Shown piece by piece: positions 9,253-18,882 of a DNA stretch of 64,000 nucleotides. Source of the DNA: Acetobacterium tundrae. GTDB taxonomy: Bacteria; Bacillota; Clostridia; Eubacteriales; Eubacteriaceae. Positions within the stretch are counted from its first letter, which is position 1. Every line of letters starts with the position of its first letter. The position numbers were made by a program, and so were the translations under genes. The stretch is from the NCBI RefSeq assembly GCF_008086615.1, contig NZ_RXYB01000008.1, positions 90,453 to 154,452 of the forward strand, read 5' to 3'. The notes beneath the pieces are model-generated. The model was not told the origin of the DNA. It saw only the letters and a list, made by a program, of their open reading frames with translations, and searched no databases.

Positions 9253-10119
9253 TTATTTTCTTCGTTTATTTTTATATAAGGCTATCTTTTTCATCATTAC
9301 CATGCCTGTGATCACGCACCACCGTGTAAATTTGCTATATTTATTTTGATAATGTTTGTTATAAAAAATTCCCATAGAATCATAAAATGCTTCAATCACC
9401 TTAGGATTTCGCTTGCCAATACCACTGGCTTTTTTGTGATGAAAAATTCGAACCTCTGGATAATACATGATTTGGTAGCCCGCTTTTTTTATACGATAGC
9501 ACCAATCTATATCTTCTCCATACATAAAATAATCCTCATCCAGCATACCAACCTCATCAATCACTTTACGAGGAATCATCATAAAAGCTCCGACAATACA
9601 ATCAATGGAGCTCGTTTTATTTTCATCTACGTAAGTAAGGTTATAGGCTCCGAAACGCACGTTATCCGGAAAAGACGTATCTAAATTCAAGCTGTGATAA
9701 ATACCATTGGCGGGAGTAGGAAAACTCCGCTTGCAGGCTGCATCCAATTTTCCTGACGGCAAAAGTATTTTACAGCCTAAAGCACCAATATGTTTATGAT
9801 CTTTTATAAACTGAAGTGCTCCTTTTAATGTATTGAATTCCACGATTGTATCAGAATTCAGTAACAGAATATAATCGCCATCCGCGATTTTTATGCCCAT
9901 ATTATTTGCCTTGGAAAAGCCAAGATTTTCATGGTTTTTGATTGTCTTTACTTGCGGAAAAAGTTTTTCTATTGCTTCAATACTTCCATCATCAGAAGCA
10001 TTATCCACAACAATTATTTCATAATCTAGCCCTTTTGTATTGCTTTTAATAATTGAGTCGATACAATTTGATGTCATTTCCTGTGTTTTATAGTTAACAA
10101 TGATAATTGATAAATCCAT
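9253..10119 (-). CDS. family 2 glycosyltransferase, rhamnosyltransferase-like
   Basis: This 288-residue GT2 enzyme starts with DLSIIIVNYKTQEMTSNCI. It has the NASDDGS motif, a metal site LLNSD near residue 87, and GEDIDWCYRIKKAGY near residue 200, a pattern typical of rhamnosyl- or similar transferases (WbbL-like). One hydrophobic patch lies close to the C-terminus. dTDP-rhamnose made by rfbABCD in this window is a plausible donor; that is inference. A TATAAT box with an extended TGG element lies about 45 bases upstream, so the gene can be transcribed on its own as well as from upstream. Confidence 0.85.
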   Translation of the reverse strand: MDLSIIIVNYKTQEMTSNCIDSIIKSNTKGLDYEIIVVDNASDDGSIEAIEKLFPQVKTIKNHENLGFSKANNMGIKIADGDYILLLNSDTIVEFNTLKGALQFIKDHKHIGALGCKILLPSGKLDAACKRSFPTPANGIYHSLNLDTSFPDNVRFGAYNLTYVDENKTSSIDCIVGAFMMIPRKVIDEVGMLDEDYFMYGEDIDWCYRIKKAGYQIMYYPEVRIFHHKKASGIGKRNPKVIEAFYDSMGIFYNKHYQNKYSKFTRWCVITGMVMMKKIALYKNKRRK

Positions 10120-10162
10120 TTCAAGCCTTTCTTATGCTATTTTTTCATCCAAAAGACACTAT

Positions 10163-10168
10163 ATTATA
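10163..10168 (-). promoter_or_regulatory. promoter -10 box for the GT2 gene at 9253
   Basis: The minus strand reads TGGTATAAT, an extended -10 box, about 45 bases before the ATG at 10119. No good -35 hexamer stands at the standard distance, which fits an extended -10 promoter. Confidence 0.45.
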
Positions 10169-10211
10169 CCACGCACTTTTCAATTATGGAAGAAAAGAAT
10201 GAATTTCAGAC

Positions 10212-11195
10212 CTATCTGCTTAGTTTATTCAAAATAAAGCGAAACACATTAAAAATAAGTTGTATTTCAATTAAAAAATAATGACCTATATTTTTAGACT
10301 GTAACGGCACCTTTTTTATCTGTGAGCAGGTTTTTAGTCCTTCTTTAATTCCAGCAGCATAGTCTTTTCCAAAACCCCGTTTTAAAAAAAGCATATATTT
10401 TATTGAAAACCCAACAACTAAAAAAGGGCTATTTATCAAAAGTTGAATTAACGGCATGTTTTTATAAGCCATATAAATATTATTTCTTGCCGAAATTTTT
10501 ACTTTGAAAGGACTATACTTTTTTCCCTTGGCGGTAGTAGCACTTCCAATATGATAGCATACTGCACAAGGCTCATATTGATTTTGGTAACCAAAAATCA
10601 ACCCTCGGTAAGAAATATCCACATCTTCCAGATAGGCAAAAAAAGCTTCATCAAATAAACCGATCTCATCCAAAATCGATCGGCGATATATGCCTGCTCC
10701 GGCACAGGTACTGAAAACCGATGTCTCTTTTTGATAAGACCCAATCCGTTTTCCGTCTCCGCGTTTATATGCCCAGCCAAAAATGTTATAAAAATCTCCT
10801 GTATCATCAAGCTTATTCCGTTCAAAATAACGAATCATTTTCGAACTAACTGAAAATATTTTGGGATTTTTGTCAATATGTTCATATAAATATTTAACAA
10901 AATTGTGATCAACCACCACATCATTATTTAAAAGCAAACAGTATCTCCCACTGCTGGCCTTGATGCCTTCATTAACCGATTTGTCAAAACCTGAATTAGT
11001 GGTATTTTCTCTCAGCTTTACATCTTTGTATCCTTTAATAATATTGATGCTGTCGTCACTGGAACAGTCATCAACAACAATGATTTCTATTTGGCCCCAT
11101 TGATTGAAACTTTGATCGAGGATACTGTCAAGACAATTGGCAATATAGTTTTCTCCATTGAAATTCGGAATAATAACAGAAACATCACTCTTCAT
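10212..11195 (-). CDS. family 2 glycosyltransferase
   Basis: This 327-residue GT2 protein starts with SDVSVIIPNFNGENYIANCL, has the DDCSSDDS motif near residue 42, LLLNNDVVVD near residue 90 as the metal site, and EDVDISYRG near residue 190. The C-terminal 90 residues include a hydrophobic stretch that may lie on the membrane. It resembles rhamnosyltransferase-type GT2 enzymes, like its downstream neighbour, and the two may add successive sugars of one repeat unit. It is the first gene after a likely promoter at 11229. Confidence 0.83.
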   Translation of the reverse strand: MKSDVSVIIPNFNGENYIANCLDSILDQSFNQWGQIEIIVVDDCSSDDSINIIKGYKDVKLRENTTNSGFDKSVNEGIKASSGRYCLLLNNDVVVDHNFVKYLYEHIDKNPKIFSVSSKMIRYFERNKLDDTGDFYNIFGWAYKRGDGKRIGSYQKETSVFSTCAGAGIYRRSILDEIGLFDEAFFAYLEDVDISYRGLIFGYQNQYEPCAVCYHIGSATTAKGKKYSPFKVKISARNNIYMAYKNMPLIQLLINSPFLVVGFSIKYMLFLKRGFGKDYAAGIKEGLKTCSQIKKVPLQSKNIGHYFLIEIQLIFNVFRFILNKLSR

Positions 11196-11228
11196 AAATA
11201 CTTCCTTGTATGATAATAAATTCGCTTC

Positions 11229-11234
11229 ATTATA
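11229..11234 (-). promoter_or_regulatory. extended -10 promoter box upstream of the GT2 gene at 10212
   Basis: The minus strand reads TGTTATAAT, a TG-extended -10 box, about 35 bases before the ATG at 11195. The region upstream is AT-rich and no strong -35 is present. It would start a transcript running through the glycosyltransferase genes to the left. Confidence 0.5.
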
Positions 11235-11285
11235 ACACAGTATCGTGTTTTCTCTAAATAATAAAGCGACTATTATCCGTGTCCT

Positions 11286-13523
11286 TTAATTGATATTATT
11301 ATAGGGATTATGAAAATCAATCCATATTTCCGGATCAACGCAGGCATCGTCTGCATTAGCAATAGCTCCAAAATGGAGATGGGAGCCATAGGCATTATCG
11401 ATATAATTTCCATTGGCATCGAAACCAGATCCGCCAACTGCTCCAATCTTCGTTCCTATTCCCACATTTTGGCCAACACTGACATTTATTTCCTGAAGAT
11501 GTCCATAAAAGAAAGACACACTCTCTCCATAGCGGTCAGTCGTTCGAATTCGAACATATCTACCATATCCCATAAAATAGCCCGCTTTTTCAACCGTTCC
11601 GTTGCAGACCGAATAGCAGTTAGCGTATCGATCGGCCGGTATGTCGATCCCTTCATGAATGTCTCCCCACCTCGCTCCAAACCAATCGGTGGGATCATCC
11701 GGATTTGGCTGATACTGTGTATCCAAAGGATATGCAAAGTAGCCATAAACCGTTGCCGTGTTTTGTTTAATCGTTCTGGAGGATTGCGCCGCCATAACAA
11801 AATTCCCGTTTTTATCAATAAGATAAGCATGGGTAATAAACGTATCAACAATTTGATTGTATTTTTTTAAGTCCACCGTTGTTTCCCAGGTATGATTTCC
11901 AATATATGTTGTTTGTTCCCAACGGATATCATCCTGCCCATCGATATTGCTCCAAGTTGGAAGCATGACTCCGGATACTCCATTTTCATTGCTGACATTT
12001 TTTATTCTCATTTTAAATACATTGTTTAAGACGGCATTATCATACTCAAAAGTAGGCGTCGTTTTCTCCAAAGTGAATGAATTGTTCGAAAATGCGATAT
12101 TTTCATCTCCGTTACCATACAGGTAAGCATGAATCAGATAAGGTCCTGTTTCAAAGCCATGATTTTCGATATCCACCACCGCACTATACTCACCATTGCT
12201 CCCTAATATTCCCTGAATCCACTGGATATCATCCTGCCCATTTCTTGTTGTCCATACCGGAAAAAGTACATAGCCAATTCCGGATTTGCCGCTACAGTTC
12301 TTTGTGCTGATGACAAATTTTGAAACATCCCGATCTGGCTGTATTTCTAATTCCAACGGTTCGGCCTGAAAAGGATTGTTTATGGTTTTCTCCGTTTGAC
12401 TGATATATTTCAACTGTTGATTCTCTTTTACCACATAGGCATGCGTTATAAATGTGTCATAACTGCTCCTGTAATTTTTGAGATTTATTGTTGCTTCCCA
12501 TGTGTCGTTTCCCACATAGATCCCGCTTTCCCAGCGAATATCATCCTGGCCATTGCTTTGACTCCAGGTCGGAAACATGACCCCGCTGACACCTTCTGAA
12601 CTGCTGACACCGGTAACCCTCACATTGTAGCTGTCATTACTCACTTCACCGACACTGATATTTGCCGTAGGATCAGCCATTTTATAAGTATTAACACATG
12701 TTTTGATTACATCCCCCTGCAATCCGTAAATGTAGGTATGTACATTATATATGCCCGTTTCAAACCCATGATCCTTACTGTCGATGGTAACACTGTATTC
12801 GCCATTGCTTCCCAGCGTTCCCTGATACCACACCAGATCATTCTGTCCATTTCTTTCGGTCCAGGTTGGAAACAACACACTGCCAATCCCATTTTTTCCT
12901 GCACAACCAAGCGTACTGACTGTAAATTGAGTTGTACTATCCGGATTCTGTGCGATATTCACAGCAACATCTCCGGCACTGATGCTGATGGTATTGTTTT
13001 CTGTTCTTACTTCTGAGCTGTCTTCTTTGACACTATCGCCTGTTGTTTCTGGAAGCTGTTTTTCAACAGCATGCGTATCCTCTTCATACTGTTCAGAACC
13101 AACCTTTTTATTTACCGCGGATGGGTCGTCTTCCGGTTCTTTCAAACTCGGTTTATTGATTATGATTTCTTCTCTTATCGGAACTTCTGCCTTTATTTCA
13201 ATGGGTCGTTCCACTGCAGGTTCATATTCCTCCTGCGTTTTAATCTGCACGAGCTGGTAGTCTCCGTCATCAACTTCTTTTATTTCAGCTCGACCATTTT
13301 CATCACTGATACAGGTTTCCAACACTTCTTTCTGCTCGTTTTGAATTTCAAAAACAGCATCTTTAATCGGCTGACCTTCTTCAGTTTTCACCAGAATAGC
13401 CAGCTTTGTTGTCCCGTTGTTTTCCTGTGCCGCAACATGCCATGGCAAGTATCCCGAAATCAAAATAAGTGCCAAACACAAAGCAAACCACTTCATTCCG
13501 AACTTCTCATGTATAATTTGCAT
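11286..13523 (-). CDS. secreted M23 endopeptidase with Cna-B-like domain and four GBS_Bsp-like repeats
   Basis: The chosen start (ATG 13523) follows a GAGGAAGAAGAGGG site; an ORF extension to 13577 lacks one. The 745-residue protein has a signal peptide (about 1-32), a prealbumin-like/Cna-B domain (about 38-110), an acidic Ser/Glu-rich linker (115-165), and four GBS_Bsp-like repeats of about 95 residues. The repeats alternate between two versions (A-B-A-B) built around FPTWS and GQDDIRW. The C-terminal domain is an M23 (LytM-like) peptidase with its Zn ligands in HEGID and HLHFG. It probably cuts peptidoglycan cross-bridges outside the cell, with the repeats binding the wall. The same repeats occur in the adjacent amidase, so the pair likely acts on the same wall. 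Confidence 0.9.
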   Translation of the reverse strand: MQIIHEKFGMKWFALCLALILISGYLPWHVAAQENNGTTKLAILVKTEEGQPIKDAVFEIQNEQKEVLETCISDENGRAEIKEVDDGDYQLVQIKTQEEYEPAVERPIEIKAEVPIREEIIINKPSLKEPEDDPSAVNKKVGSEQYEEDTHAVEKQLPETTGDSVKEDSSEVRTENNTISISAGDVAVNIAQNPDSTTQFTVSTLGCAGKNGIGSVLFPTWTERNGQNDLVWYQGTLGSNGEYSVTIDSKDHGFETGIYNVHTYIYGLQGDVIKTCVNTYKMADPTANISVGEVSNDSYNVRVTGVSSSEGVSGVMFPTWSQSNGQDDIRWESGIYVGNDTWEATINLKNYRSSYDTFITHAYVVKENQQLKYISQTEKTINNPFQAEPLELEIQPDRDVSKFVISTKNCSGKSGIGYVLFPVWTTRNGQDDIQWIQGILGSNGEYSAVVDIENHGFETGPYLIHAYLYGNGDENIAFSNNSFTLEKTTPTFEYDNAVLNNVFKMRIKNVSNENGVSGVMLPTWSNIDGQDDIRWEQTTYIGNHTWETTVDLKKYNQIVDTFITHAYLIDKNGNFVMAAQSSRTIKQNTATVYGYFAYPLDTQYQPNPDDPTDWFGARWGDIHEGIDIPADRYANCYSVCNGTVEKAGYFMGYGRYVRIRTTDRYGESVSFFYGHLQEINVSVGQNVGIGTKIGAVGGSGFDANGNYIDNAYGSHLHFGAIANADDACVDPEIWIDFHNPYNNIN

Positions 13524-13677
13524 TATTCCCTCTTCTTCCTCAATTCTATTTCTCATGTTCTCATTATTATAAACCATTGAATCGTTTATTTGTATCTATA
13601 TCGACCAATTTATTATAATTATTAGTAACCAATCAAACCGACATAAAAAGCCTTACTTCCGGCAAAAATCTTCCACT

Positions 13678-13710
13678 AAAAAAACAGGATTGATTTTCAA
13701 TCCTGTTTTT
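13678..13710 (-). terminator. intrinsic terminator of the amidase gene
   Basis: On the minus strand an AAAAACAGGATTGA stem pairs with TCAATCCTGTTTTT and is followed by a T-run. It lies just after the stop of the amidase gene and separates it from the M23 gene. Confidence 0.85.
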
Positions 13711-13715
13711 CAAAT

Positions 13716-16541
13716 CTAGAACTTATTCATGATCGCCTTGACTTTTCCAGCATAAGTCTTGTCCGCTGCCCACGTTCCTGCCAATTCTTCGACAGATAAT
13801 GCTCTTAATCTTAGCTTATCATTCCATCTTGGATCAACTTTTGACTGATTCAATGGCTCATCGCTGGCATAACATTTCAAATGCTGAACATGTCCTCGGA
13901 TACCCATCTGTAGACCTGTACTGGTATTGCCGTAAGTTGCCGAAAAATCGTAACCAGGCACGCCACCGGTTGCGCCTAACCCAGCAAAATTAAATTGACT
14001 GACCTTGACATCGCCGCCAAATTGAAGATTGCCGGTTTCCAACATCGCCTGTGCAAAAGCGACCTCTGCCCGAACCCCTTCTGCCTCACACTCTTGGATA
14101 TACATATTAACAAAAGTTTCCAGATTAACACCAATATTCGTATAAATCTGTGGGTATGTGCATCCGGTTCCGTTATAATAGGCAATCAAATCAGCCGCAG
14201 TTACTGTGGTCGCTCCCATAATAGGTGTTTCCACATATCTCACACTCACGGACGTATTTCCAAGGAATACATTTCGACCATCCGCTTCAACGCCGTAAAC
14301 ATGAATGGAGTATGTGCCGCTATCTCCATTATGATTCTTTGCATCAATGGTTGCCTGATAGCTTCCATTACTTTGTTTGGTTGCCGTATACCAAACAATA
14401 TCATCCTGTCCGCCATTGTCACTCCATGTCGGAACCAAAATACTTTGAATTCCATTTGGAGCTGTAATGCCCTCGATATTAACGGTAATCATATTATCCG
14501 CAAACGAAGCCGTAATCTTACTTGCCGTCATCGGAGTTGTACTTATATTAACACTGGTATCTCCCAAAAACGTCGTCAAATTTGATGTGTCAGTTCCATA
14601 GCAATGGATATAATAGGTTCCGCAATCGTAGTTATGATCTTTAATATCAATTGTTACGCTGTAGCTCCCATCACTTTGCTTCGTTGCTGAATACCACTTA
14701 ATATCATCTTGTCCACCCAACTCACTCCAAACAGGTACACTGATGTTTTTAACCCCATTTGGTGAGGTGATGCCTTGAATTGTTGCCGTAATCTGGTTAC
14801 CGCTTACGCTAGCTTTAATGCTGCTTGTTGACATTATTTCCGGAACTATTTCACTGGTTGTCATTGCCTTTAAGAATGTATATTTTCCGGTATCGTCCAC
14901 ACCATAAATATGAATATTGTAAACCCCACTATCATAATTATGATCCTTGATATCGATCGTTAAACTATAGCTTCCATCACTTTGTTTGGTTGCTGTATAC
15001 CATTTGATATCATCCTGTCCGTTAACATCACTCCATGTCGGCACATAAATAGTCTGTAGGCCATTTGGCGCCGCCAGCCCACTTATACTTACGGTTATCT
15101 TATTACCAGATACACTATTGCTAACTGTGCTGGCGGTCATCGTCTGTACGCTGCCGCTAACAGTAGCTGTTGTTGTTCCCAACAAAGTATAATTTCCACT
15201 ACTATCCACGCCATAGCAATGAACATTGTATATTCCGCTATTGTAATTATGATCTTTAATATCAACACTTAGATTATAGCTTCCATCACTTTGTTTGGTC
15301 GCTGTATACCATTTTAGATCATCCTGTCCACCGGTTTCACTCCATATTGGTACATAAATGGTCTTTACACCATATGGGGCTATAAGGCCTTTTATACTAA
15401 CATTAATCTTATCCCCAGACACACTCGTTGTCAGACTGGCAGTCATGGACTCTACCGCTACATCAACCGTCGTATGGCCAAGCATCGACACCTTACCATT
15501 AATATCTGTTGCATAGCAATGAACATTATAAACTCCCCCAACATTATTGTGCTCACTAATGTTTATGGTTGCCTGGTAACTTCCATCACTTTGTTTGGTT
15601 GCTGTATACCATATTAAATCATCCTGTCCATTAGCATCACTCCATACCGGGAACTGAATAGTTTTTACTGAGTCCGGTGTATTAATCCCGCTGACAGTTG
15701 CGGTAATCTGACTCCCGGATACCGTTGCTTTTACACTATCGGCTGTAATAACAGTCGTACTTGTATCATTTCCAAACAACTGATTGACACTGACCAAAAC
15801 CTGATCTGCCATCTTTTGCTGATTGCCGCCGTCGGCCATTGCCAAAGATTCAGCATCGTTGGATACAAAACCCGCTTCAATTAGCACTGAAGGCATGCTG
15901 GTCTTTCTTGTGAAAGCGTCATCGCGTTCAACCACTTTGTTCCGACTGGGAACATAATCCAGACTTTCAAAATTCGTATTAAAAAGATTGGCCAATTCCT
16001 TGGACTTCAAAGCTATTGCACAAGGAGTTGAATCCAATGTTGCCGACGAGCCATCTGACCATAAACCGGTTACTTCATAAAGCCCATTGATATCAACGGA
16101 CGGATGATAACTGCTCCAGTAGAACTCATAGCCGCTGGCTGTTGTGCCGCCTGAATTATGATGAACACTGATTAGTAAATCAGCACCCAGTTTATTGGCC
16201 GCATTAGCTATCTGTGTTGAATCATTCGTTGTCGTTGCAAGCAAAGTTGGCAAACCCATTGTGTTCTCGGGAATTTGATGACTCAGCATGGCATTATAAC
16301 CGTTATTTCTCAAAGTCGTTACAATCTTAATCGCCAAAGCATTGTTAAGCCCAACTTCGGTAATGCCCGTTGTGCTGTTTACCGCACCGCTATCTGTTCC
16401 TACCTGATGTCCTGGATTGATAATGATTGTCTGTCCTGCCGCATCAGCTTTCGGACTGTAATATGAAAATGCTGTTAAAAACAGAAGTAATATAATTACC
16501 CCCATACTTACTAATCTTTTACTGCTTTTCGTACTTTCCAA
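13716..16541 (-). CDS. bifunctional autolysin: N-acetylmuramoyl-L-alanine amidase, five GBS_Bsp-like repeats, glucosaminidase
   Basis: This 941-residue secreted enzyme begins with TTG, preceded by a strong AGGAGG site. After a signal peptide (about 1-34) comes an Amidase_3 domain (36-255) with its Zn and catalytic residues in NPGHQ, SVHHNSGG and LIEAGFVSN. Five GBS_Bsp-like repeats (about 262-750) follow, each centred on WSxxxGQDD, WYTATKQSDGSY and DHN, and are very alike at DNA level. The C-terminal domain (about 775-941) is a Lyz-like glucosaminidase with the catalytic Glu in AMLETGNLQF. The protein should cut both the glycan strand and the stem-peptide linkage of peptidoglycan. It has its own terminator and seems to be a single-gene unit. 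Confidence 0.92.
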   Translation of the reverse strand: MESTKSSKRLVSMGVIILLLFLTAFSYYSPKADAAGQTIIINPGHQVGTDSGAVNSTTGITEVGLNNALAIKIVTTLRNNGYNAMLSHQIPENTMGLPTLLATTTNDSTQIANAANKLGADLLISVHHNSGGTTASGYEFYWSSYHPSVDINGLYEVTGLWSDGSSATLDSTPCAIALKSKELANLFNTNFESLDYVPSRNKVVERDDAFTRKTSMPSVLIEAGFVSNDAESLAMADGGNQQKMADQVLVSVNQLFGNDTSTTVITADSVKATVSGSQITATVSGINTPDSVKTIQFPVWSDANGQDDLIWYTATKQSDGSYQATINISEHNNVGGVYNVHCYATDINGKVSMLGHTTVDVAVESMTASLTTSVSGDKINVSIKGLIAPYGVKTIYVPIWSETGGQDDLKWYTATKQSDGSYNLSVDIKDHNYNSGIYNVHCYGVDSSGNYTLLGTTTATVSGSVQTMTASTVSNSVSGNKITVSISGLAAPNGLQTIYVPTWSDVNGQDDIKWYTATKQSDGSYSLTIDIKDHNYDSGVYNIHIYGVDDTGKYTFLKAMTTSEIVPEIMSTSSIKASVSGNQITATIQGITSPNGVKNISVPVWSELGGQDDIKWYSATKQSDGSYSVTIDIKDHNYDCGTYYIHCYGTDTSNLTTFLGDTSVNISTTPMTASKITASFADNMITVNIEGITAPNGIQSILVPTWSDNGGQDDIVWYTATKQSNGSYQATIDAKNHNGDSGTYSIHVYGVEADGRNVFLGNTSVSVRYVETPIMGATTVTAADLIAYYNGTGCTYPQIYTNIGVNLETFVNMYIQECEAEGVRAEVAFAQAMLETGNLQFGGDVKVSQFNFAGLGATGGVPGYDFSATYGNTSTGLQMGIRGHVQHLKCYASDEPLNQSKVDPRWNDKLRLRALSVEELAGTWAADKTYAGKVKAIMNKF

Positions 16542-16605
16542 AATAATCCTCCTTTCTTCTATAATTATAGAAAATTTCTATATTTTACTTGTCACGATAA
16601 TATCA

Positions 16606-18882
16606 CTAAATAATATGCTCGTCAATTTTTTTGTTACATTTGTTACGCTTATCTTTTACTTTTTTTTCGTCTTCTATTTCATCAAAATCAGAGTCCGTTT
16701 TTTTTCCTTTAACATAACCCACAATATCAACGCAAATCGCATAATTTCCATCGACTCTGGTAAGATTTGTATTATAAAAGGGATCATTCTTTACATATTT
16801 CAGCCAGTGTTTTTTCATAAAGTCTATTTCACTGTTAAAGCGTTTATATTTCTGATAGGTATCTTCAGATCCCCGGGATTTTGATTCATAATGATACAAT
16901 TCAACATCATGGATCCAAACATTAAATTTTCCTAATGCATAAAGTTTTAAACAAAAATCAACATCATTAAATGCCACTGTTAATTTTTCTTCAAATCCGC
17001 CAACGGCATCAAAATCTTTACGCTTCACCATCATACAAGCGGCCGTCACTGCCGAATAATTATTATTGATCACTAATTTTCCAAAATAGCCGTAATCCCC
17101 ACGGGGATATCCGCAATGACCATGTCCGGCCACGCCCCCCATGCCAAGGAGAACTCCAGCGTGCTGAATGGTATTATCCGGATAATAAAGTTTCGCTCCG
17201 ACGGCACCAATTCGTTCCTGCTGAGCAAGACTCATCATCCGCTTAATCCATCCTGGGGTGATGACTTTGATATCATTATTTAAAAAGAGTAGGTATTTAC
17301 CGTTTGATTCCTTAACTGCCAGATTATTGATCCGTGAAAAGTTAAATGGCATATCCAGACGAACCACTTTGAACTGATCTTTATACTTTTTCGTATAATA
17401 TTCAAATAATTTGAAGGTTTCCTCTTTTTCACTGCCATTATCAGCAATGATGATTTCAAATTTTTCATCTGCTGCTTTTTCGAAAATCGAATCTACACAG
17501 GCTTTCAGATCCACGGCATTATCCCGGGTTGGAATGATAATCGATACCAATCCATCATCCACAATTTCATATTCAACATTGTATACCCCGGGAAAAGCGC
17601 CATGAGAAATGCTTCCTTTAATACCTCTTCTCGCGAGGGCATCTTCCACTGATTTTTTTCCCGCTTCAAAGGCATAACCCTTGGAATCAGGATTGACGGC
17701 CGTAGAATTGCTGATCATCCGCCAGTGATACAGAACCTTTTGAATATGATAAATTTTATCTGTCTTTTCAGTAAAACGCAGCACCAAATCATAATCCTGG
17801 GCGCCTTCATATCCTTTTCTGAATCCGCCGATTTCATCAACGATTGTTTTTCGATAAACACCGAAATGACAAATATAGTTTGTTGCCAATAGTATATCCG
17901 GTGCCCAGTCTGTTTTAAAGAACGGTTGGCTCCGTTTATTGTCTTCGCTTAATTTATCTTCATCGCTGTAGATAAGATCCGCTTCCTGATGTTCATTTAA
18001 TAATTTCACAACTTCATATAAGGCAAATTCTGACAAGGTATCATCATTATCCAGAAGTCCAACAAATTCACCCGTCGCAATTTCCATGGCTGAGTTGGAA
18101 GCTTGGGAAATATGTCCGTTTTCTTCCCGATAAATAACCTTTATTCGAGGATCTTGTCTTTTATAGGATTCTAATAGTGGTTTGATATGTTCATCCGTTG
18201 AGCAATCATCGGCAATGCACAATTCCCAGTTTTTATAATGCTGGTTTAAAACAGAATCGATGCAGGCACTTAGCCACTCTGCTTCCACATTGTAAACCGG
18301 CATCACAATGGATATTTTAGGCGAATAGTCAAATTTTCTGATATCGTCCAGCACTTTTTTTATATCATAGTCTTCATGAACTTCAATCCAGAAATTATAG
18401 TTTTCCTGATTTTTATATTTAACTTCAAACTTAATTTTTCTGATTGTGTTCTTTAATCCATTCCGGCTAAAATACCCAATTGTCCTCGTTGCTGTATTAA
18501 CCAGTCTTGTTGCATTAAAAAGATTTGGCTTTTTCAGGTAATCATAATTTTTCTTCAAATTTAATTTTATTACTTTTGATACCTGTCCATTCTTAAATTT
18601 CAGATTTAATATTTTACCATAAGTTTTTTCGTCAAATTCAATAATAAAACCGGCTTTTGCATCATCAGGCAAGCAATACTTATTATTGACATCAATTCTA
18701 AAATCCCGTTTAAAGGTAACCCCTTCCGATTCATGACCAACGATATAGAGCTCAACCGTTTCCTTCGTTTTGGTATTAAAGGCCCATCCTTGAACACTTG
18801 CACAATGATTTTCTTCATCTTTCACTATTTTATCGATAAAATATTTTATCTCTTCTTGTTCAACAACTGATTTTCTTTCCAT
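16606..18882 (-). CDS. two-domain family 2 glycosyltransferase
   Basis: Start ATG 18882 is chosen because AAGGG stands seven bases upstream; a TTG at 18900 is the alternative. The 758-residue protein has an N-terminal beta-rich module of about 110 residues with VQGWAF. Two GT-A domains follow: the first begins at KISIVMPVYNVEAEWL (about residue 185, metal site LLDNDD) and the second at LVSIIIPTRDNAVDL (about residue 445, site FLNNDI). Enzymes of this shape polymerise or extend rhamnan and similar chains in Wzm/Wzt-exported polysaccharide systems. It overlaps the Wzt-like gene by 23 bases, so it probably builds the chain that this ABC transporter exports. Confidence 0.88.
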   Translation of the reverse strand: MERKSVVEQEEIKYFIDKIVKDEENHCASVQGWAFNTKTKETVELYIVGHESEGVTFKRDFRIDVNNKYCLPDDAKAGFIIEFDEKTYGKILNLKFKNGQVSKVIKLNLKKNYDYLKKPNLFNATRLVNTATRTIGYFSRNGLKNTIRKIKFEVKYKNQENYNFWIEVHEDYDIKKVLDDIRKFDYSPKISIVMPVYNVEAEWLSACIDSVLNQHYKNWELCIADDCSTDEHIKPLLESYKRQDPRIKVIYREENGHISQASNSAMEIATGEFVGLLDNDDTLSEFALYEVVKLLNEHQEADLIYSDEDKLSEDNKRSQPFFKTDWAPDILLATNYICHFGVYRKTIVDEIGGFRKGYEGAQDYDLVLRFTEKTDKIYHIQKVLYHWRMISNSTAVNPDSKGYAFEAGKKSVEDALARRGIKGSISHGAFPGVYNVEYEIVDDGLVSIIIPTRDNAVDLKACVDSIFEKAADEKFEIIIADNGSEKEETFKLFEYYTKKYKDQFKVVRLDMPFNFSRINNLAVKESNGKYLLFLNNDIKVITPGWIKRMMSLAQQERIGAVGAKLYYPDNTIQHAGVLLGMGGVAGHGHCGYPRGDYGYFGKLVINNNYSAVTAACMMVKRKDFDAVGGFEEKLTVAFNDVDFCLKLYALGKFNVWIHDVELYHYESKSRGSEDTYQKYKRFNSEIDFMKKHWLKYVKNDPFYNTNLTRVDGNYAICVDIVGYVKGKKTDSDFDEIEDEKKVKDKRNKCNKKIDEHII

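Noticed and set aside
11310..11870. Long plus-strand open frame opposite the M23 gene
   Set aside because: It is antisense to the conserved peptidase domain with no start signals.
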